Shown here piece by piece: positions 1-9,584 of a DNA stretch of 64,000 bases. The stretch spans positions 62,001 through 126,000 of the forward strand of contig NZ_FOPY01000007.1 of NCBI RefSeq assembly GCF_900113605.1, read 5' to 3'. The notes beneath the pieces were generated by a model. That model had not been told where the DNA came from. It made no database searches and saw only the letters and a program-made list of their open reading frames with translations. Source of the stretch: Modicisalibacter xianhensis. Its GTDB lineage: Bacteria; Pseudomonadota; Gammaproteobacteria; Pseudomonadales; Halomonadaceae. The translations under genes and the position numbers were made by a program. Within the stretch, counting starts at the first letter, position 1. Each line of letters opens with the position of its first letter.

Positions 1-23
1 GCAACGAGACATAGGTTCAACCG

Positions 24-581
24 ATGACTGAAGAACTTGCCAACCATTACCGGGAGATCATTGCCGGCCTGGGCGAAGACCCTGACCGCGAAGGACTCCG
101 CGACACGCCCAAGCGCGCCGCCAAGGCGATGCAGTTTCTGACGCGGGGCTACAGCCAGTCTCTCGAATCGCTGGTCAATGGCGCGGTCTTCGCCTCTGAG
201 ACCGAAGAGATGGTGCTGGTCAAGGACATCGAGCTTTACTCGATGTGTGAACATCACCTGCTGCCTTTCATCGGCAAGTGCCATATCGCCTACATGCCGC
301 GGGGCAAGGTGCTGGGATTGTCGAAGTTTGCACGTATCGTCGACATGTATGCACGCCGCATGCAGATCCAGGAAAACCTGACTCGGGAAATCGCCGAGGC
401 GATCCAGCAGGTGACTGGCGCCCATGGTGTGGCTGTGGTGATCGAGGCCAAGCACATGTGCATGATGATGCGTGGCGTCGAGAAGCAGAACTCGAGCATG
501 ACGACTTCGGTAATGCTGGGTGCCTTCCGCAACAACCAGACGACGCGCCAGGAATTCCTGATGCTGGTCAACGGCCGCTGA
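24..581 (+). CDS. folE: GTP cyclohydrolase I (type IA, FolE)
   Basis: A 185-residue protein that converts GTP to 7,8-dihydroneopterin triphosphate, the first step of tetrahydrofolate and other pterin synthesis; a cytosolic homomultimer in characterised members. The zinc-site motif MCEHHLLPF is present with Cys75 and His78, and the third expected Cys ligand is Cys146 in HMCMMMRG. The motif [20 protein letters not shown] is the conserved core of the family. Length is typical for short bacterial FolE. The ATG at 24 is only 23 nt inside the window edge and has a weak ribosome site, but the protein starts where the family starts. It is followed by folX after 20 nt, so the two are probably cotranscribed. 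Confidence 0.96.
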   Translation: MTEELANHYREIIAGLGEDPDREGLRDTPKRAAKAMQFLTRGYSQSLESLVNGAVFASETEEMVLVKDIELYSMCEHHLLPFIGKCHIAYMPRGKVLGLSKFARIVDMYARRMQIQENLTREIAEAIQQVTGAHGVAVVIEAKHMCMMMRGVEKQNSSMTTSVMLGAFRNNQTTRQEFLMLVNGR

Positions 582-601
582 TCGAGACGAGAGGAATCGC
601 G

Positions 602-1012
602 ATGCCCTTGCATGCCCTCAACGATCAGCACCTCGATCACGACCTTGCCACGATCCGTATCAAGAACCTGCGTCTGCGCACGTTCATCGGCATCAAGGAA
701 GAGGAAATCAAGAATCGTCAGGATGTGATCATCAATGTGGTAATCCGTTACCGTGCCGATCGCGCGGTCCAGTTCAACCACATCGAACAGGCCCTCAACT
801 ATCGCACCATCTCCAAGCACATCATTTCCCACGTCGAGGACGGTCGGTTCCTGTTGCTGGAGCGGATGACCCGCGAGATTCTCGACATCGTGATGTCCTA
901 TCCGCAGGTACTGACTGCCCAAGTGGAGATCGACAAGCCGTATGCCCTGCGCTTCGCGGATTCGGTGTCGATCACGCTGTCCGAGACCCGTGGAGACAAT
1001 GCGGCAGTTTGA
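602..1012 (+). CDS. folX: Dihydroneopterin triphosphate 2'-epimerase (FolX)
   Basis: A 136-residue protein of the FolB/FolX fold. The segment from [18 protein letters not shown] through [15 protein letters not shown] and [13 protein letters not shown] resembles Escherichia coli FolX more closely than FolB, so epimerisation of dihydroneopterin triphosphate is the better call; an aldolase (FolB) role cannot be excluded without a tree. The ATG at 602 follows a purine-rich stretch (GAGAGGAATC) that serves as ribosome site. The reading frame stays open far upstream inside folE, but that part is a shadow. The folE-folX order suggests a small pterin operon. Confidence 0.88.
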   Translation: MPLHALNDQHLDHDLATIRIKNLRLRTFIGIKEEEIKNRQDVIINVVIRYRADRAVQFNHIEQALNYRTISKHIISHVEDGRFLLLERMTREILDIVMSYPQVLTAQVEIDKPYALRFADSVSITLSETRGDNAAV

Positions 1013-1078
1013 CGGGTTGGTCTTGCACGGATAAACCTCTTAGCATTGGCATGTTGATTCAGCCAGCGGAGAGCGGCC

Positions 1079-1639
1079 TTGGACGGCAAGATCACCGAAT
1101 TCGACGATGATGCACAGCAGGGCATGATCGTGACCCGCGAGGGCCAGTGCTATACCTTCTCGCTAGCCGATTGGCGGGGCCGGGGATTGCCCGGCCCGGA
1201 TATCCTGGTCCGCTTCGACGTGGACGGCTCGAGGGCCGTGCAGGTATTCAACTTGCCTGAAAAGCAGCGTCGGGCGACGATGCGCGTGCCAGCCTCGACG
1301 GCTTCACCTGCCGTCAGCGACGCAGAGCTGTCCGGCGAATACGAGGAAGGCGTCGGTCGTCGCTATTCCGGGTGGGCGCTGGCGGCCATCGTCGTGGCCA
1401 TCCTTGCGCTGTTCTTCGATGTTCTCGCCCCTGTGCTGGGACTGGTGGCCTCCGTGCTTGCCGTCCTGGGATTACGTCATGTACGCCGTCAGCCGCAACG
1501 TTACCGGGGCAGGGGGTTCTGCTGGGCGGCTATCGTGCTGTCGTTGATCGTTGCTACGCTATCCTTGCTGCTGGAACCATTGCCGACAACAACGTTATCC
1601 CTGTCGCCAGCTGTACCCGGCCATGAGCAAGCCGGGTAA
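1079..1639 (+). CDS. Small protein with N-terminal cold-shock-like fold and C-terminal membrane helices
   Basis: A 186-residue protein. Residues 1 to about 60 (beginning MDGKITEFDDDAQQGMIVT) look like a cold-shock/OB-type beta barrel. A linker follows, then from about residue 98 three hydrophobic helices with the small-residue pattern seen in DUF4190-like proteins. It starts at a TTG codon with GGAGAG five bases upstream; the nearby ATG at 1051 is in another frame. An RNA- or DNA-binding head anchored to the inner membrane is a possible reading, but the fold assignment is by eye and function is unknown. It stands between folX and gabD on the same strand. Confidence 0.7.
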   Translation: MDGKITEFDDDAQQGMIVTREGQCYTFSLADWRGRGLPGPDILVRFDVDGSRAVQVFNLPEKQRRATMRVPASTASPAVSDAELSGEYEEGVGRRYSGWALAAIVVAILALFFDVLAPVLGLVASVLAVLGLRHVRRQPQRYRGRGFCWAAIVLSLIVATLSLLLEPLPTTTLSLSPAVPGHEQAG

Positions 1640-1737
1640 TGCACCGTCCAACGCGGCTGGCGTTCGTCATGCATCGATGAGCGTTAGCCGGCTCCGTGCG
1701 GCAACCATCGTTGTCGCCCTCATGGAAGGAGAACTTC

Positions 1738-3195
1738 ATGGAATCCTTGCAAGACTGCCCACTGTTTCGTCCGTTTGCCTACATCGACGGTAGCTGGGTC
1801 GCGGCAGACAGCGGCGAACAGATCGATGTCCTCAATCCGGCAAATGGCGAGGTCATCGGCCAGGTACCCCGTCTGGGCCGGGCCGAGACCGAGCGTGCCA
1901 TCGAAGCCGCGGAAGCCGCCTTTCCCGCCTGGCGCGCCCTGACCGCCCAGGAGCGCGCGGATATCCTGATGAAATGGCATGACCTGATGCATGAACATCA
2001 GGACGAGTTGGCGCTGATCATGACGCTGGAACAGGGCAAGCCACTCAAGGAGGCGGCCGGGGAAATCGGTTACGCTGCCAGCTTCCTGCGCTGGTTTGCC
2101 GAGGAGGCTCGCCGGGTCTATGGCGAGACCGTGCCAGCCGCGAAGAGCAATCAGCGAATCCTGGTGACCAAGCAGCCGGTCGGCGTGGTGGGCGCTATCA
2201 CACCCTGGAACTTCCCGGCCGCCATGATCACCCGCAAGGTCGGTGCCGCCTTGGCTGCTGGATGCCCGATCGTCGTCAAGCCGGCCAGCCAGACGCCATT
2301 TTCGGCCACGGCAATGGCCCTGCTGGCCGAGCGCGCCGGGGTGCCTCGCGGGGTATTCAACGTCGTGCCCGGACGGGCCAGCGAAATTGCCTCGGCACTG
2401 ACCGAGTCGCCGGTCGTGCGCAAGATCACCTTCACCGGTTCCACCGAGGTCGGTCGTCAGCTGATGAAGCAGGCCGCCGAGCATATCCAGAAGATCTCAC
2501 TGGAACTGGGCGGCAACGCGCCGTTTATCGTCTTTGAGGATGCCGATTTGGATGCCGCCGTGGAAGGTGCCATGGCGTCCAAGTTCCGCAACGGTGGCCA
2601 GACCTGCGTGTGCGTCAACCGTTTCCTTGTCCAGTCCAGCGTGGTCAACGCCTTCTGCGAGAAGCTGGCTGCGGCCATGAACAGCGAACTGCACGTCGGC
2701 GACGGCACCGAAGAGGGTGTCAATATTGGCCCGCTGATCGATCAGGACGGGGTCGAGAAGGTCAGCCGTCATATTCGCGATGCCGTGGACAAGGGGGCGG
2801 AGCTGCTGCTGGGCGGCAACCCGCACCCACTGGGCGGCAACTTCTTCACGCCGACGCTGATCAACGATGCCAAGCCCGACATGCTGGTTGCTCAGGAGGA
2901 GACCTTCGGGCCGCTGTCGGCGGTGTTTCCCTTCGATGACGAGGAGGATGCCGTGGCAATGGCCAACGATACGCCGTTCGGCCTGGCCGCCTACTTCTAT
3001 TCTCGGGACCTGAGCCGTGTGTGGCGTGTCTCGGAAGCGCTAGAGTACGGCATCATCGGGATCAACACCGGATTGATCTCCAATCCCGCAGCTCCCTTCG
3101 GTGGGGTCAAGGAGTCCGGTCTGGGCCGCGAAGGCGGTCATCAAGGACTGGAGGAATTTATGGAAACCAAGTATCTCTGCATCGACCTCGGGTGA
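1738..3195 (+). CDS. gabD: Succinate-semialdehyde dehydrogenase (aldehyde dehydrogenase family, GabD)
   Basis: A 485-residue NAD(P)-dependent aldehyde dehydrogenase. The catalytic Cys290 lies in GGQTCVCVNRF with a second Cys two residues on, a pattern typical of bacterial succinate-semialdehyde dehydrogenases. The general base Glu256 is in LELGGNAPF, and TPWNFPAAMITRK is the cofactor loop. Product is succinate, so it closes GABA or related catabolism into the TCA cycle. The start at 1738 is chosen because GGAAGGAGA lies five bases upstream; an in-frame codon at 1696 would add 14 residues without a ribosome site. No gabT is next to it. Exact aldehyde preference is inferred from family resemblance. 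Confidence 0.9.
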   Translation: MESLQDCPLFRPFAYIDGSWVAADSGEQIDVLNPANGEVIGQVPRLGRAETERAIEAAEAAFPAWRALTAQERADILMKWHDLMHEHQDELALIMTLEQGKPLKEAAGEIGYAASFLRWFAEEARRVYGETVPAAKSNQRILVTKQPVGVVGAITPWNFPAAMITRKVGAALAAGCPIVVKPASQTPFSATAMALLAERAGVPRGVFNVVPGRASEIASALTESPVVRKITFTGSTEVGRQLMKQAAEHIQKISLELGGNAPFIVFEDADLDAAVEGAMASKFRNGGQTCVCVNRFLVQSSVVNAFCEKLAAAMNSELHVGDGTEEGVNIGPLIDQDGVEKVSRHIRDAVDKGAELLLGGNPHPLGGNFFTPTLINDAKPDMLVAQEETFGPLSAVFPFDDEEDAVAMANDTPFGLAAYFYSRDLSRVWRVSEALEYGIIGINTGLISNPAAPFGGVKESGLGREGGHQGLEEFMETKYLCIDLG

Positions 3196-3211
3196 TGAGG
3201 AGAAACTCACC

Positions 3212-3241
3212 AAGCAGGGCGGCCCATGGGCCGCCCTGCTT
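3212..3241. terminator. Hairpin between convergent gabD and purH
   Basis: Inverted repeat with arms AAGCAGGGCGGCCC and GGGCCGCCCTGCTT around a two-base loop, located between the stop codons of gabD and purH. GC-rich stem with A-rich and T-rich ends on the two sides, so it can act for both genes. Confidence 0.8.
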
Positions 3242-3254
3242 GTTTGTGGCTGGG

Positions 3255-4844
3255 TCAGTGCTTGAAATGGCGCATGCCAGTGAACACCATCGAGATGCCT
3301 GCCTCGTTGGCTGCATCGATCACTTCCTGATCGCGCATCGATCCGCCAGGCTGGATGACGGCGGTGATGCCGGCTGCAGCGGCAGCATCAATGCCGTCGC
3401 GGAACGGGAAAAAGGCATCTGAGGCCATTACCGAGCCGGGCACCTCGAGACCTTCGTCCGCCGCCTTGATGCCGGCGATTCTGGCCGAGTAGACGCGGCT
3501 CATCTGGCCGGCACCGACACCGATGGTCTGGCCGTGCTTGGCATAGACGATGGCGTTGGACTTGACGTACTTGGCGACCTTCCAGGCAAAGGCCAAGTCG
3601 CGCATTTCCTGTTCGCTCGGCGCGCGCTCGGTGACGACCTGAAGCTCGTCGCGGCCGACCATGCCCAGGTCGCGATCCTGGACCAGCAGGCCGCCGGTGA
3701 CCCGCTTGAAATCATGAGCGTGCTCGCGCTCGCCGGGCCACTGGCTGCCGGCGTCGAGCAGCCGCACGTTCTTCTTCTCGGCGACAATGGCTGCTGCCTC
3801 GTCACTGACACCGGGGGCAATGATCACCTCGACGAACTGGCGATCGATAATGGCGCGTGCAATGTCGGCATCCAGCGGGCGGTTGAAGGCGATGATACCG
3901 CCGAAGGCACTGGTGGGATCGGTGGCGAATGCCTTGTCATAGGCGTCGAGTGGCGTATCTGCCACAGCGACGCCGCAGGGGTTGGCGTGCTTTACGATCA
4001 CGCAGGCCGTATCGGTGAAAGCCTTGACGCACTCAAACGCAGCGTCGGTATCCGCCACGTTGTTGTACGAAAGTTCCTTGCCCTGGCGCTGGATTGCCGT
4101 AGCGACACTGGCTTCGGTGGCATCGGCCTCGACGTAGAAGGCCGCCTGCTGGTGCGGATTCTCGCCGTAGCGCATCGACTGCTTCTTGCGGAACTGAACG
4201 TTGTAAGTGCGTGGGAACCCTGGCTCGCCCCCTTCCACGCGCTGACCCAAATAGTCAGCGATGGCCGCATCGTAGCCGGCGGTGTGCTCGAAGGCCTTGA
4301 CCGCCAGGTCGAAACGCAGGGCGTCGCTGACGGCGCCCGCTGCAGAGTCCATGGCGTCGATAACACGCGAATAGTCCCCACTATCGACCACGATGGTAGT
4401 GTGGGCGTGATTCTTGGCGCAGGCACGAACCATGGTCGGACCGCCAATATCAATGTTCTCGATGGCGTCTTCCAGCGTGCAGTCGGTACGTGCCACGGTA
4501 GCGGCAAACGGATAGAGATTGACCACGACCATGTCGATGGGGTCGATGCCGTGCTCCGTCATGACCGCATCGTCCTGTCCGCGACGGCCGAGAATGCCGC
4601 CATGAATCTTGGGATGCAGGGTCTTGACGCGCCCGTCCATGATTTCGGGAAAGCCGGTGTGCTCGGAGACTTCGGTGACAGCGATGCCGTTGTCCTTGAG
4701 CAGGCGATAGGTCCCACCGGTGGACAGCAACGCCACACCGCGGTGCGCGAGTTCGCGCGCGAAGTCGACGATGCCAGTCTTGTCAGACACGCTGATCAGC
4801 GCGCGGCGTACCGGTAATGAGGACGGGGAGGATTGTTCGGCCAT
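3255..4844 (-). CDS. purH: Bifunctional AICAR formyltransferase / IMP cyclohydrolase
   Basis: A 529-residue cytosolic enzyme for the last two steps of purine synthesis: AICAR to FAICAR to IMP. The N-terminal IMP cyclohydrolase half begins [17 protein letters not shown] and carries the STGGTYRLL motif. The C-terminal transformylase half has MRYGENPHQ and [10 protein letters not shown], with [18 protein letters not shown] near the end. Full length for the family (about 530). It is transcribed away from fis-dusB and converges on gabD. A purR operator was not obvious upstream. Confidence 0.97.
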   Translation of the reverse strand: MAEQSSPSSLPVRRALISVSDKTGIVDFARELAHRGVALLSTGGTYRLLKDNGIAVTEVSEHTGFPEIMDGRVKTLHPKIHGGILGRRGQDDAVMTEHGIDPIDMVVVNLYPFAATVARTDCTLEDAIENIDIGGPTMVRACAKNHAHTTIVVDSGDYSRVIDAMDSAAGAVSDALRFDLAVKAFEHTAGYDAAIADYLGQRVEGGEPGFPRTYNVQFRKKQSMRYGENPHQQAAFYVEADATEASVATAIQRQGKELSYNNVADTDAAFECVKAFTDTACVIVKHANPCGVAVADTPLDAYDKAFATDPTSAFGGIIAFNRPLDADIARAIIDRQFVEVIIAPGVSDEAAAIVAEKKNVRLLDAGSQWPGEREHAHDFKRVTGGLLVQDRDLGMVGRDELQVVTERAPSEQEMRDLAFAWKVAKYVKSNAIVYAKHGQTIGVGAGQMSRVYSARIAGIKAADEGLEVPGSVMASDAFFPFRDGIDAAAAAGITAVIQPGGSMRDQEVIDAANEAGISMVFTGMRHFKH

Positions 4845-4905
4845 GGTGCTCCACTCTGCTCGCTAGGGGTCGCCCGGCGGCGGGGCGACGGCGTGAAATA
4901 ACGCC

Positions 4906-4931
4906 AAGGGGAGCCGCTGGCGGCTCCCCTT
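4906..4931 (-). terminator. Stem-loop downstream of fis
   Basis: Perfect inverted repeat AAGGGGAGCCGC / GCGGCTCCCCTT with a two-base loop, a dozen bases beyond the fis stop codon and before purH. The T-run on the minus strand is short (GGCGTTATTT), so termination may be partial and read into purH. Confidence 0.7.
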
Positions 4932-4942
4932 GATGGTTGGAT

Positions 4943-5236
4943 TCAGATCAGGTCGTATTGCTTGAGCTTCTTGCGCAATGTGCCGCGGTTGAGGCCTAGC
5001 ATGTCGGCGGCACGGGTCTGGTTGCCGCCGGCATGCGCCATCACGGCACTCAGCAATGGTGCCTCGACTTCGGTCATGACCATGGCATACAGGTCGGTGA
5101 CCATTTCGCCGTCCAGGTGGGCGAAATAACGTTGCATGGCGTCGTCGACAGCCTCGCGCAGGGTCTGCCCACGGGGTAGGCCGGCGGGAGTGTCGAGCGC
5201 CTCCTGATCGGTAGTGAAGGCTTGCCTGCTGGTCAT
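4943..5236 (-). CDS. fis: DNA-binding protein Fis
   Basis: A 97-residue nucleoid protein that bends DNA and controls rRNA promoters, recombination and replication. The C-terminal helix-turn-helix GGNQTRAADMLGLNRGTLRKKL is almost identical to the canonical Fis/NtrC C-terminal domain, and the N-terminal segment fits the activation arm. Its ATG overlaps the dusB stop codon in ATGA, the classic dusB-fis operon of gammaproteobacteria, which supports both identity and start. Confidence 0.96.
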   Translation of the reverse strand: MTSRQAFTTDQEALDTPAGLPRGQTLREAVDDAMQRYFAHLDGEMVTDLYAMVMTEVEAPLLSAVMAHAGGNQTRAADMLGLNRGTLRKKLKQYDLI

Positions 5237-6255
5237 GCTGCGCTGATCCCATGACTCGCCGGAGGGGTGCTCCGGTCGAAGAGTTCGTCGACGAATTGAA
5301 GTTGTTCCCCTGGGGCTTCCAGAGCATTGAAACGTGCCCGCAACGGCTTGGCATCCTCGCGTGTTCCCAAATACCAGCCGATGTGCTTGCGTGCGATGCG
5401 TACTCCCATATGCTGCCCATAAAACGCATGTAGTGCTGTCAGGTGGTCACTCATCACGTGGTGTCGCTCGGCCTGGGAGGGCTCGGGGAGTGTCTGGCCA
5501 GTGCTCAGGTAGTGATCAATCTCGCGAAATATCCAGGGATTGCCCTGGGCGCCGCGCCCCACCATCACGGCATCCGCACCAGTATAGTCGAGGACCTCGG
5601 CAGCCTTCCCGGCAGATGTAATATCGCCGTTGGCGAACACGGGGATCGTCACCGAAGCCTTGATGGCGGCGATGGTATCGTATTCCGCATAACCTGAATA
5701 ACGCTGCTCGCGGGTGCGACCATGGACCGCCAGGGCGCGAATGCCGGCTTCCTCGGCCAGACGGGCAATGCGCGGACCGTTGATACTGTTTTCGCACCAG
5801 CCGGTGCGAATCTTCAGGGTCACGGGAATGTCGACCGCTCCAACCACGGCATCGAGAATGTCGGCGACCAATCGTTCGTCGCGCAGCAGGGCCGAGCCGG
5901 CCGCCTTGTTGCAGACCTTCTTGGCCGGACAGCCCATGTTGATGTCGATGATCTGGGCGCCCTGCGCGGCATTCAGGCGGGCCGCCTCGGCCAGCATGCC
6001 GGGATCGCCGCCGGCGATCTGCACCGAGCGTGGGCCGGGTTCGCCGCGATGATCGAGTCGTGAACGCGACTTGCGGGTATGCCACAGGCTAGGGTCGGAC
6101 GTGACCATCTCGGACACCACCAGGCCGGCACCGAGCTTGCGGCAGAGCTGGCGGAAGGGACGATCGGTCACACCGGCCATGGGCGCCAGGATCACCCGGT
6201 TGGGGAGCTGGTAAGGACCAATGGCAGGCGGTTCGACGCAGGCAGTTGCTGGCAT
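5233..6255 (-). CDS. dusB: tRNA-dihydrouridine synthase B
   Basis: A 340-residue FMN-dependent enzyme that reduces specific uridines in tRNA. The TIM-barrel start NRVILAPMAGVTDRPFR, the active-site loop DINMGCPAKKVCNKAAGSAL with its catalytic Cys, the phosphate-binding VHGRTREQRYSG and the FMN-binding VMVGRGAQGNPWIF are all present. Length is close to E. coli DusB. It is the promoter-proximal gene of the dusB-fis operon, with a four-base overlap. Confidence 0.96.
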   Translation of the reverse strand: MPATACVEPPAIGPYQLPNRVILAPMAGVTDRPFRQLCRKLGAGLVVSEMVTSDPSLWHTRKSRSRLDHRGEPGPRSVQIAGGDPGMLAEAARLNAAQGAQIIDINMGCPAKKVCNKAAGSALLRDERLVADILDAVVGAVDIPVTLKIRTGWCENSINGPRIARLAEEAGIRALAVHGRTREQRYSGYAEYDTIAAIKASVTIPVFANGDITSAGKAAEVLDYTGADAVMVGRGAQGNPWIFREIDHYLSTGQTLPEPSQAERHHVMSDHLTALHAFYGQHMGVRIARKHIGWYLGTREDAKPLRARFNALEAPGEQLQFVDELFDRSTPPASHGISAA

Positions 6256-6289
6256 CGTGATTCGGGGTCTCGGCTCAAGGGGGTGGTAA

Positions 6290-6332
6290 TGATACCGGCC
6301 GCAAGGGACTTATTGAAGGGCGACCGGTATCA
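6290..6332. repeat. Inverted repeat between prmA and dusB
   Basis: Nine-base arms TGATACCGG and CCGGTATCA separated by 25 bases, in the short gap between prmA and dusB. It could form a stem in the leader of dusB-fis or act as a weak terminator or operator; nothing more can be said from sequence. Confidence 0.4.
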
Positions 6333-6341
6333 ACGCTGGTA

Positions 6342-7256
6342 TTACCCGGCGGGCCGCCCGCCCGTCAGGCGCACCCAGCCGTCACGCTCTTCTGGGGCGT
6401 CCATGCGTAACCCTTGGGCAAGGTAGGCGTCGAGAACTTCATCGGCCTGGTTGGCAAGAATGCCCGATAGCGCAAGACGTCCACCCGGGGCGACTTGGCC
6501 GGCGATGCTCGGGGCGAGCTCGACCAGGGGGCCGGCTAGAATGTTGGCCAGGACAATAGCGTACTGGCCTTTCTCGAGCTGTTCGGGCAGGCATAATGCC
6601 AGTGCCTGGTCAGGGATGCCGTTGCGCTTGGCATTGTCGCGGCTGGCCGTCAGGGCCTGGGGGTCGATGTCGGTACCGACGGCGCGAGCGGCACCGAGCT
6701 TGAGCGCAGCGATGGCAAGAATGCCCGAGCCGCAACCGAAATCGAGAACCGCCTGGCCGTCGAGCCGCTCCTCGTCTGCCAGGGTGTCGAGCCACTCCAG
6801 ACATAGCGCCGTGGTGGGATGCGTGCCGGTACCGAAGGCCAGCCCCGGATCAAGCAGCAGGTTTACGGCCTCGGGGTCAGGGGCCTCGTGCCAACTAGGA
6901 ACGATCCACAGATGCTTGCCCATGCGCAGAGGCGAGAAGCCGTCCATCCATTCGCGTTCCCAGTCCCGGTCGGCGAGCAGTTCGTACTCGATTTCCGGGC
7001 AGGGTTCGTCGGGCATTTCTGCGGCCCAGGCCTGGCGCACGCGATCGAGCATGGCCTCGACGTCTTCCAGGTCGTCGTAGAGACCGGTCAGTACAGTCTC
7101 GTGCCACAGGGGCGTGGTGCCGCGTTCGGGCTCGAAGACCGGGTTGTCATGCGCATCCTGCAGGGTGATTGCCGAGGCGCCCTCCGCCGAGAGCAGCTCT
7201 TCCAGCGTGTCGGCCTGCTCGGGCGCAATGTGGGCTTTCAGTTGCAACCAGGGCAT
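6342..7256 (-). CDS. prmA: Ribosomal protein L11 methyltransferase
   Basis: A 304-residue S-adenosylmethionine-dependent methyltransferase that trimethylates ribosomal protein L11. The SAM motif [20 protein letters not shown], the post-motif acid in GTDIDPQAL and the LANILAGPL motif (PrmA equivalent of the NPPY-like site) are intact. The N-terminal L11-recognition domain begins [20 protein letters not shown] lies six bases before the start. The order accB-accC-prmA-dusB-fis is common in gammaproteobacteria. Confidence 0.96.
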   Translation of the reverse strand: MPWLQLKAHIAPEQADTLEELLSAEGASAITLQDAHDNPVFEPERGTTPLWHETVLTGLYDDLEDVEAMLDRVRQAWAAEMPDEPCPEIEYELLADRDWEREWMDGFSPLRMGKHLWIVPSWHEAPDPEAVNLLLDPGLAFGTGTHPTTALCLEWLDTLADEERLDGQAVLDFGCGSGILAIAALKLGAARAVGTDIDPQALTASRDNAKRNGIPDQALALCLPEQLEKGQYAIVLANILAGPLVELAPSIAGQVAPGGRLALSGILANQADEVLDAYLAQGLRMDAPEERDGWVRLTGGRPAG

Positions 7257-7286
7257 GAAGGACCTCCACGGTACGCGAGTCGAATG

Positions 7287-7308
7287 AAAAAAGGGGCGGC
7301 GTCGCCCC
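7287..7308 (-). terminator. Rho-independent terminator of accC
   Basis: On the minus strand GGGGCG-loop-CGCCCC is followed by six T (A-run 7287-7292 on the plus strand), placed between accC and prmA. A standard intrinsic terminator for accBC. Confidence 0.85.
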
Positions 7309-7337
7309 TTTCTTGATGGCTGTCGCCAGTGGGCGAA

Positions 7338-8681
7338 TCAACCGCCGAGTTTCTTTTCCAGATAGTGGATATTGACTCCACCTTCCTGGAAATGGCCGTC
7401 GCGCACCAGATCCTTTTGCAGGTCGATATTGGACTTGATGCCTTCCACCAGCAGTTCGTCGAGGGCGTTACGCATGCGGTTCAGGGCCACCTCGCGGCTC
7501 TCGCCCCAGGTAATCAGCTTACCGATCAGGGAGTCGTAGTGCGGCGGGACCGTATAACCCGTATACAGGTGCGAGTCCATGCGTACACCCAGACCACCGG
7601 GGGCGTGAAACAGTGTCACCTTGCCGGGAGACGGCATGAAGGTGCGTGCATCCTCGGCATTGATACGACACTCGAAGGCGTGCCCGTCGAGCTTGACATC
7701 TTCCTGACGGATCGATAGCGGCATGCCGGAGGCGATGCGCAGTTGCTCCTTGACGATGTCCACGCCGGTCACCATCTCGGTGACCGGGTGCTCGACCTGA
7801 ACGCGGGTGTTCATTTCGATGAAGAAGAACTGGCCATCCTCGTAAAGGAATTCAAAGGTGCCGGCGCCCCGATAGCCGATCTCGATGCAGGCATCGGTAC
7901 AGGCCTTGAGTACCTTGGCGCGTGCCTCGGGCTCGATGTGCGGTGCGGGTGCTTCTTCCAGCACCTTCTGGTGGCGGCGCTGCAGCGAGCAGTCGCGGTC
8001 ATAGAGATGAATGGCGTTGCCCTGGCCATCGGCCAGCACCTGAACCTCGACGTGGCGCGGCTTCTCCAGGAATTTCTCCATGTACACCGTGCCGTCGCCG
8101 AAGGCGGCGCTGGCTTCGGTGCGGGTCACGCTGATCGAGGAGAGCAGGTGGGCTTCGCTGTGCACCACTCGCATGCCGCGGCCACCACCGCCGGCTGCCG
8201 CCTTGATGATGACCGGGTAGCCGATGCGCTTGGCGGTGGCCAGTACCGCCTCGTCATTGTCGTCGGGCAGCGGGCCATCGGAGCCGGGAACGGTGGGCAC
8301 ACCGGCCTGCTTCATGGCTTCGATAGCGCTGACCTTGTCGCCCATCAGGCGGATGGTCTCGGCGCGCGGTCCGATGAACACGAAGCCGGAACGCTCGACC
8401 TGCTCGGCAAAATTGGCATTCTCGGACAGGAAGCCGTAGCCGGGGTGGATGGCGCTGGCATCGGTTACCTCGGCGGCGCTGATCAGCGCCGGGATATTGA
8501 GGTAGGACTGCGCCGAGGGAGCCGGGCCGATGCAGACCGCTTCATCGGCCAGGCGCACGTGCATCAGCTCGCGGTCAGCCTTGGAGTGCACGGCGACGGT
8601 GCGGATGCCCAGTTCCTTGCAGGCACGCAGGATACGCAGTGCGATCTCGCCGCGGTTGGCGATGAGTACCTTATCCAACAT
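7338..8681 (-). CDS. accC: Acetyl-CoA carboxylase, biotin carboxylase subunit
   Basis: A 447-residue ATP-grasp enzyme that carboxylates biotin on AccB, the first half-reaction of malonyl-CoA synthesis for fatty acids. The start [18 protein letters not shown] matches the family start. The glycine-rich ATP loop [12 protein letters not shown], the metal/biotin site [20 protein letters not shown] and the C-terminal cap are all present. An ATG four codons upstream (8693) is possible but lacks a ribosome site; the shorter start fits the family better. The gene follows accB directly with a gap of under 20 nt. Confidence 0.97.
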   Translation of the reverse strand: MLDKVLIANRGEIALRILRACKELGIRTVAVHSKADRELMHVRLADEAVCIGPAPSAQSYLNIPALISAAEVTDASAIHPGYGFLSENANFAEQVERSGFVFIGPRAETIRLMGDKVSAIEAMKQAGVPTVPGSDGPLPDDNDEAVLATAKRIGYPVIIKAAAGGGGRGMRVVHSEAHLLSSISVTRTEASAAFGDGTVYMEKFLEKPRHVEVQVLADGQGNAIHLYDRDCSLQRRHQKVLEEAPAPHIEPEARAKVLKACTDACIEIGYRGAGTFEFLYEDGQFFFIEMNTRVQVEHPVTEMVTGVDIVKEQLRIASGMPLSIRQEDVKLDGHAFECRINAEDARTFMPSPGKVTLFHAPGGLGVRMDSHLYTGYTVPPHYDSLIGKLITWGESREVALNRMRNALDELLVEGIKSNIDLQKDLVRDGHFQEGGVNIHYLEKKLGG

Positions 8682-8697
8682 GGCGTTATCCATTCGT

Positions 8698-9174
8698 TCA
8701 GGAAATGATCAGCATCGGCTGGTCGAACTCGACCGGTTCACCGTCCTCGACAAGGATGGCCTCGACCACACCGTCCTGATCGGCCTCGATCTGGTTCATC
8801 ATCTTCATGGCTTCGACGATGCACACGGTCTCGCCTTTCTTGACACTCTGTCCGACTTCGATGAACGGCTTGGCCCCTGGGGCCGGGGAGCGATAGAACG
8901 TTCCCACCATCGGCGAGGTCACGGCATGGCCTGCCGGCTGTGCCGGGGCCTGGGGTTCGCTCGGTTCGGCACCCGGCGCGGCTGTCGCGGGCTGCTGCGG
9001 CATCTGGGGGGCGCTGTGCATGCCCCAGGCCTGGGGCATCGGCATCGACGGGGCCTGGCCGCCATTGGGATGGCGGCTGATGCGTACCGATTCCTCGCCT
9101 TCCTGGATCTCGATTTCGCTGATGTTGGATTCTTCCAGCAGCTCGATCAGTTTCTTGACCTTGCGGATATCCAT
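8698..9174 (-). CDS. accB: Acetyl-CoA carboxylase, biotin carboxyl carrier protein
   Basis: A 158-residue biotin carrier subunit. The N-terminal helix starts [18 protein letters not shown], followed by a Pro/Ala/Met-rich linker (about residues 37-78) and the biotinyl domain, where Lys in [13 protein letters not shown] is the biotin attachment site. It ends in [11 protein letters not shown], typical of AccB. First gene of the accBC operon. Confidence 0.97.
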   Translation of the reverse strand: MDIRKVKKLIELLEESNISEIEIQEGEESVRISRHPNGGQAPSMPMPQAWGMHSAPQMPQQPATAAPGAEPSEPQAPAQPAGHAVTSPMVGTFYRSPAPGAKPFIEVGQSVKKGETVCIVEAMKMMNQIEADQDGVVEAILVEDGEPVEFDQPMLIIS

Positions 9175-9584
9175 GTCGAAGTCTCTTGAATGTGAATTTG
9201 GCGTAATACGCTAACTATCGAGAAAGGCCGAAGACCATGCCGCGCGGCCTCCGGCACGAAAATCGCTTTCCTGCCCTGCCGGGGCTGTGAGCCGCTCCGA
9301 CGGCTCCCGCGCACGCATGACAGCACCGGCCGAGACACCTCGCGATGCGAGTGACGAACCAGTGCAAATCGGAAGATGTCGAGGATGCGTATGCCAGTCA
9401 TAGGGTCGAGAAGGGCGCTGTTAACCTGTTCAAACTCTGATCAGATCCCGGCAGAAAGCGGCAAGATGCTGCCTTGGGGCACCTTGAAAGCTAATGGAGG
9501 CGGAGTGTGACGAAAAACGCACAGGTTGTCCAGTTGCATCATCTCTCGGCCGCCGGGAATAACCGAACAATGTTCGAAATGAGC
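9175..9584. other. Intergenic region between accB and dsbD
   Basis: 410 bases without a supportable gene. It must hold the accBC promoter. An 11-base palindrome GCGTAATACGC lies at 9201-9211, about 27 bases before the accB start codon, a possible operator. At 9564-9576 a palindrome CGAACAATGTTCG stands just past the dsbD stop and may be a weak terminator stem. No RNA gene was recognised. Confidence 0.5.

Noticed and set aside
3534-4817. 427-codon open frame on the plus strand opposite purH
   Set aside because: Lies entirely antisense to purH, which has all its family motifs; no ribosome site or recognisable domain. It is a GC-rich shadow frame.
9564-9576. Palindrome CGAACAATGTTCG as a LexA-type site
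   Set aside because: The Gram-positive-type LexA site needs 14 bases with four between arms; here three. The position after dsbD suggests a stem, not an operator.
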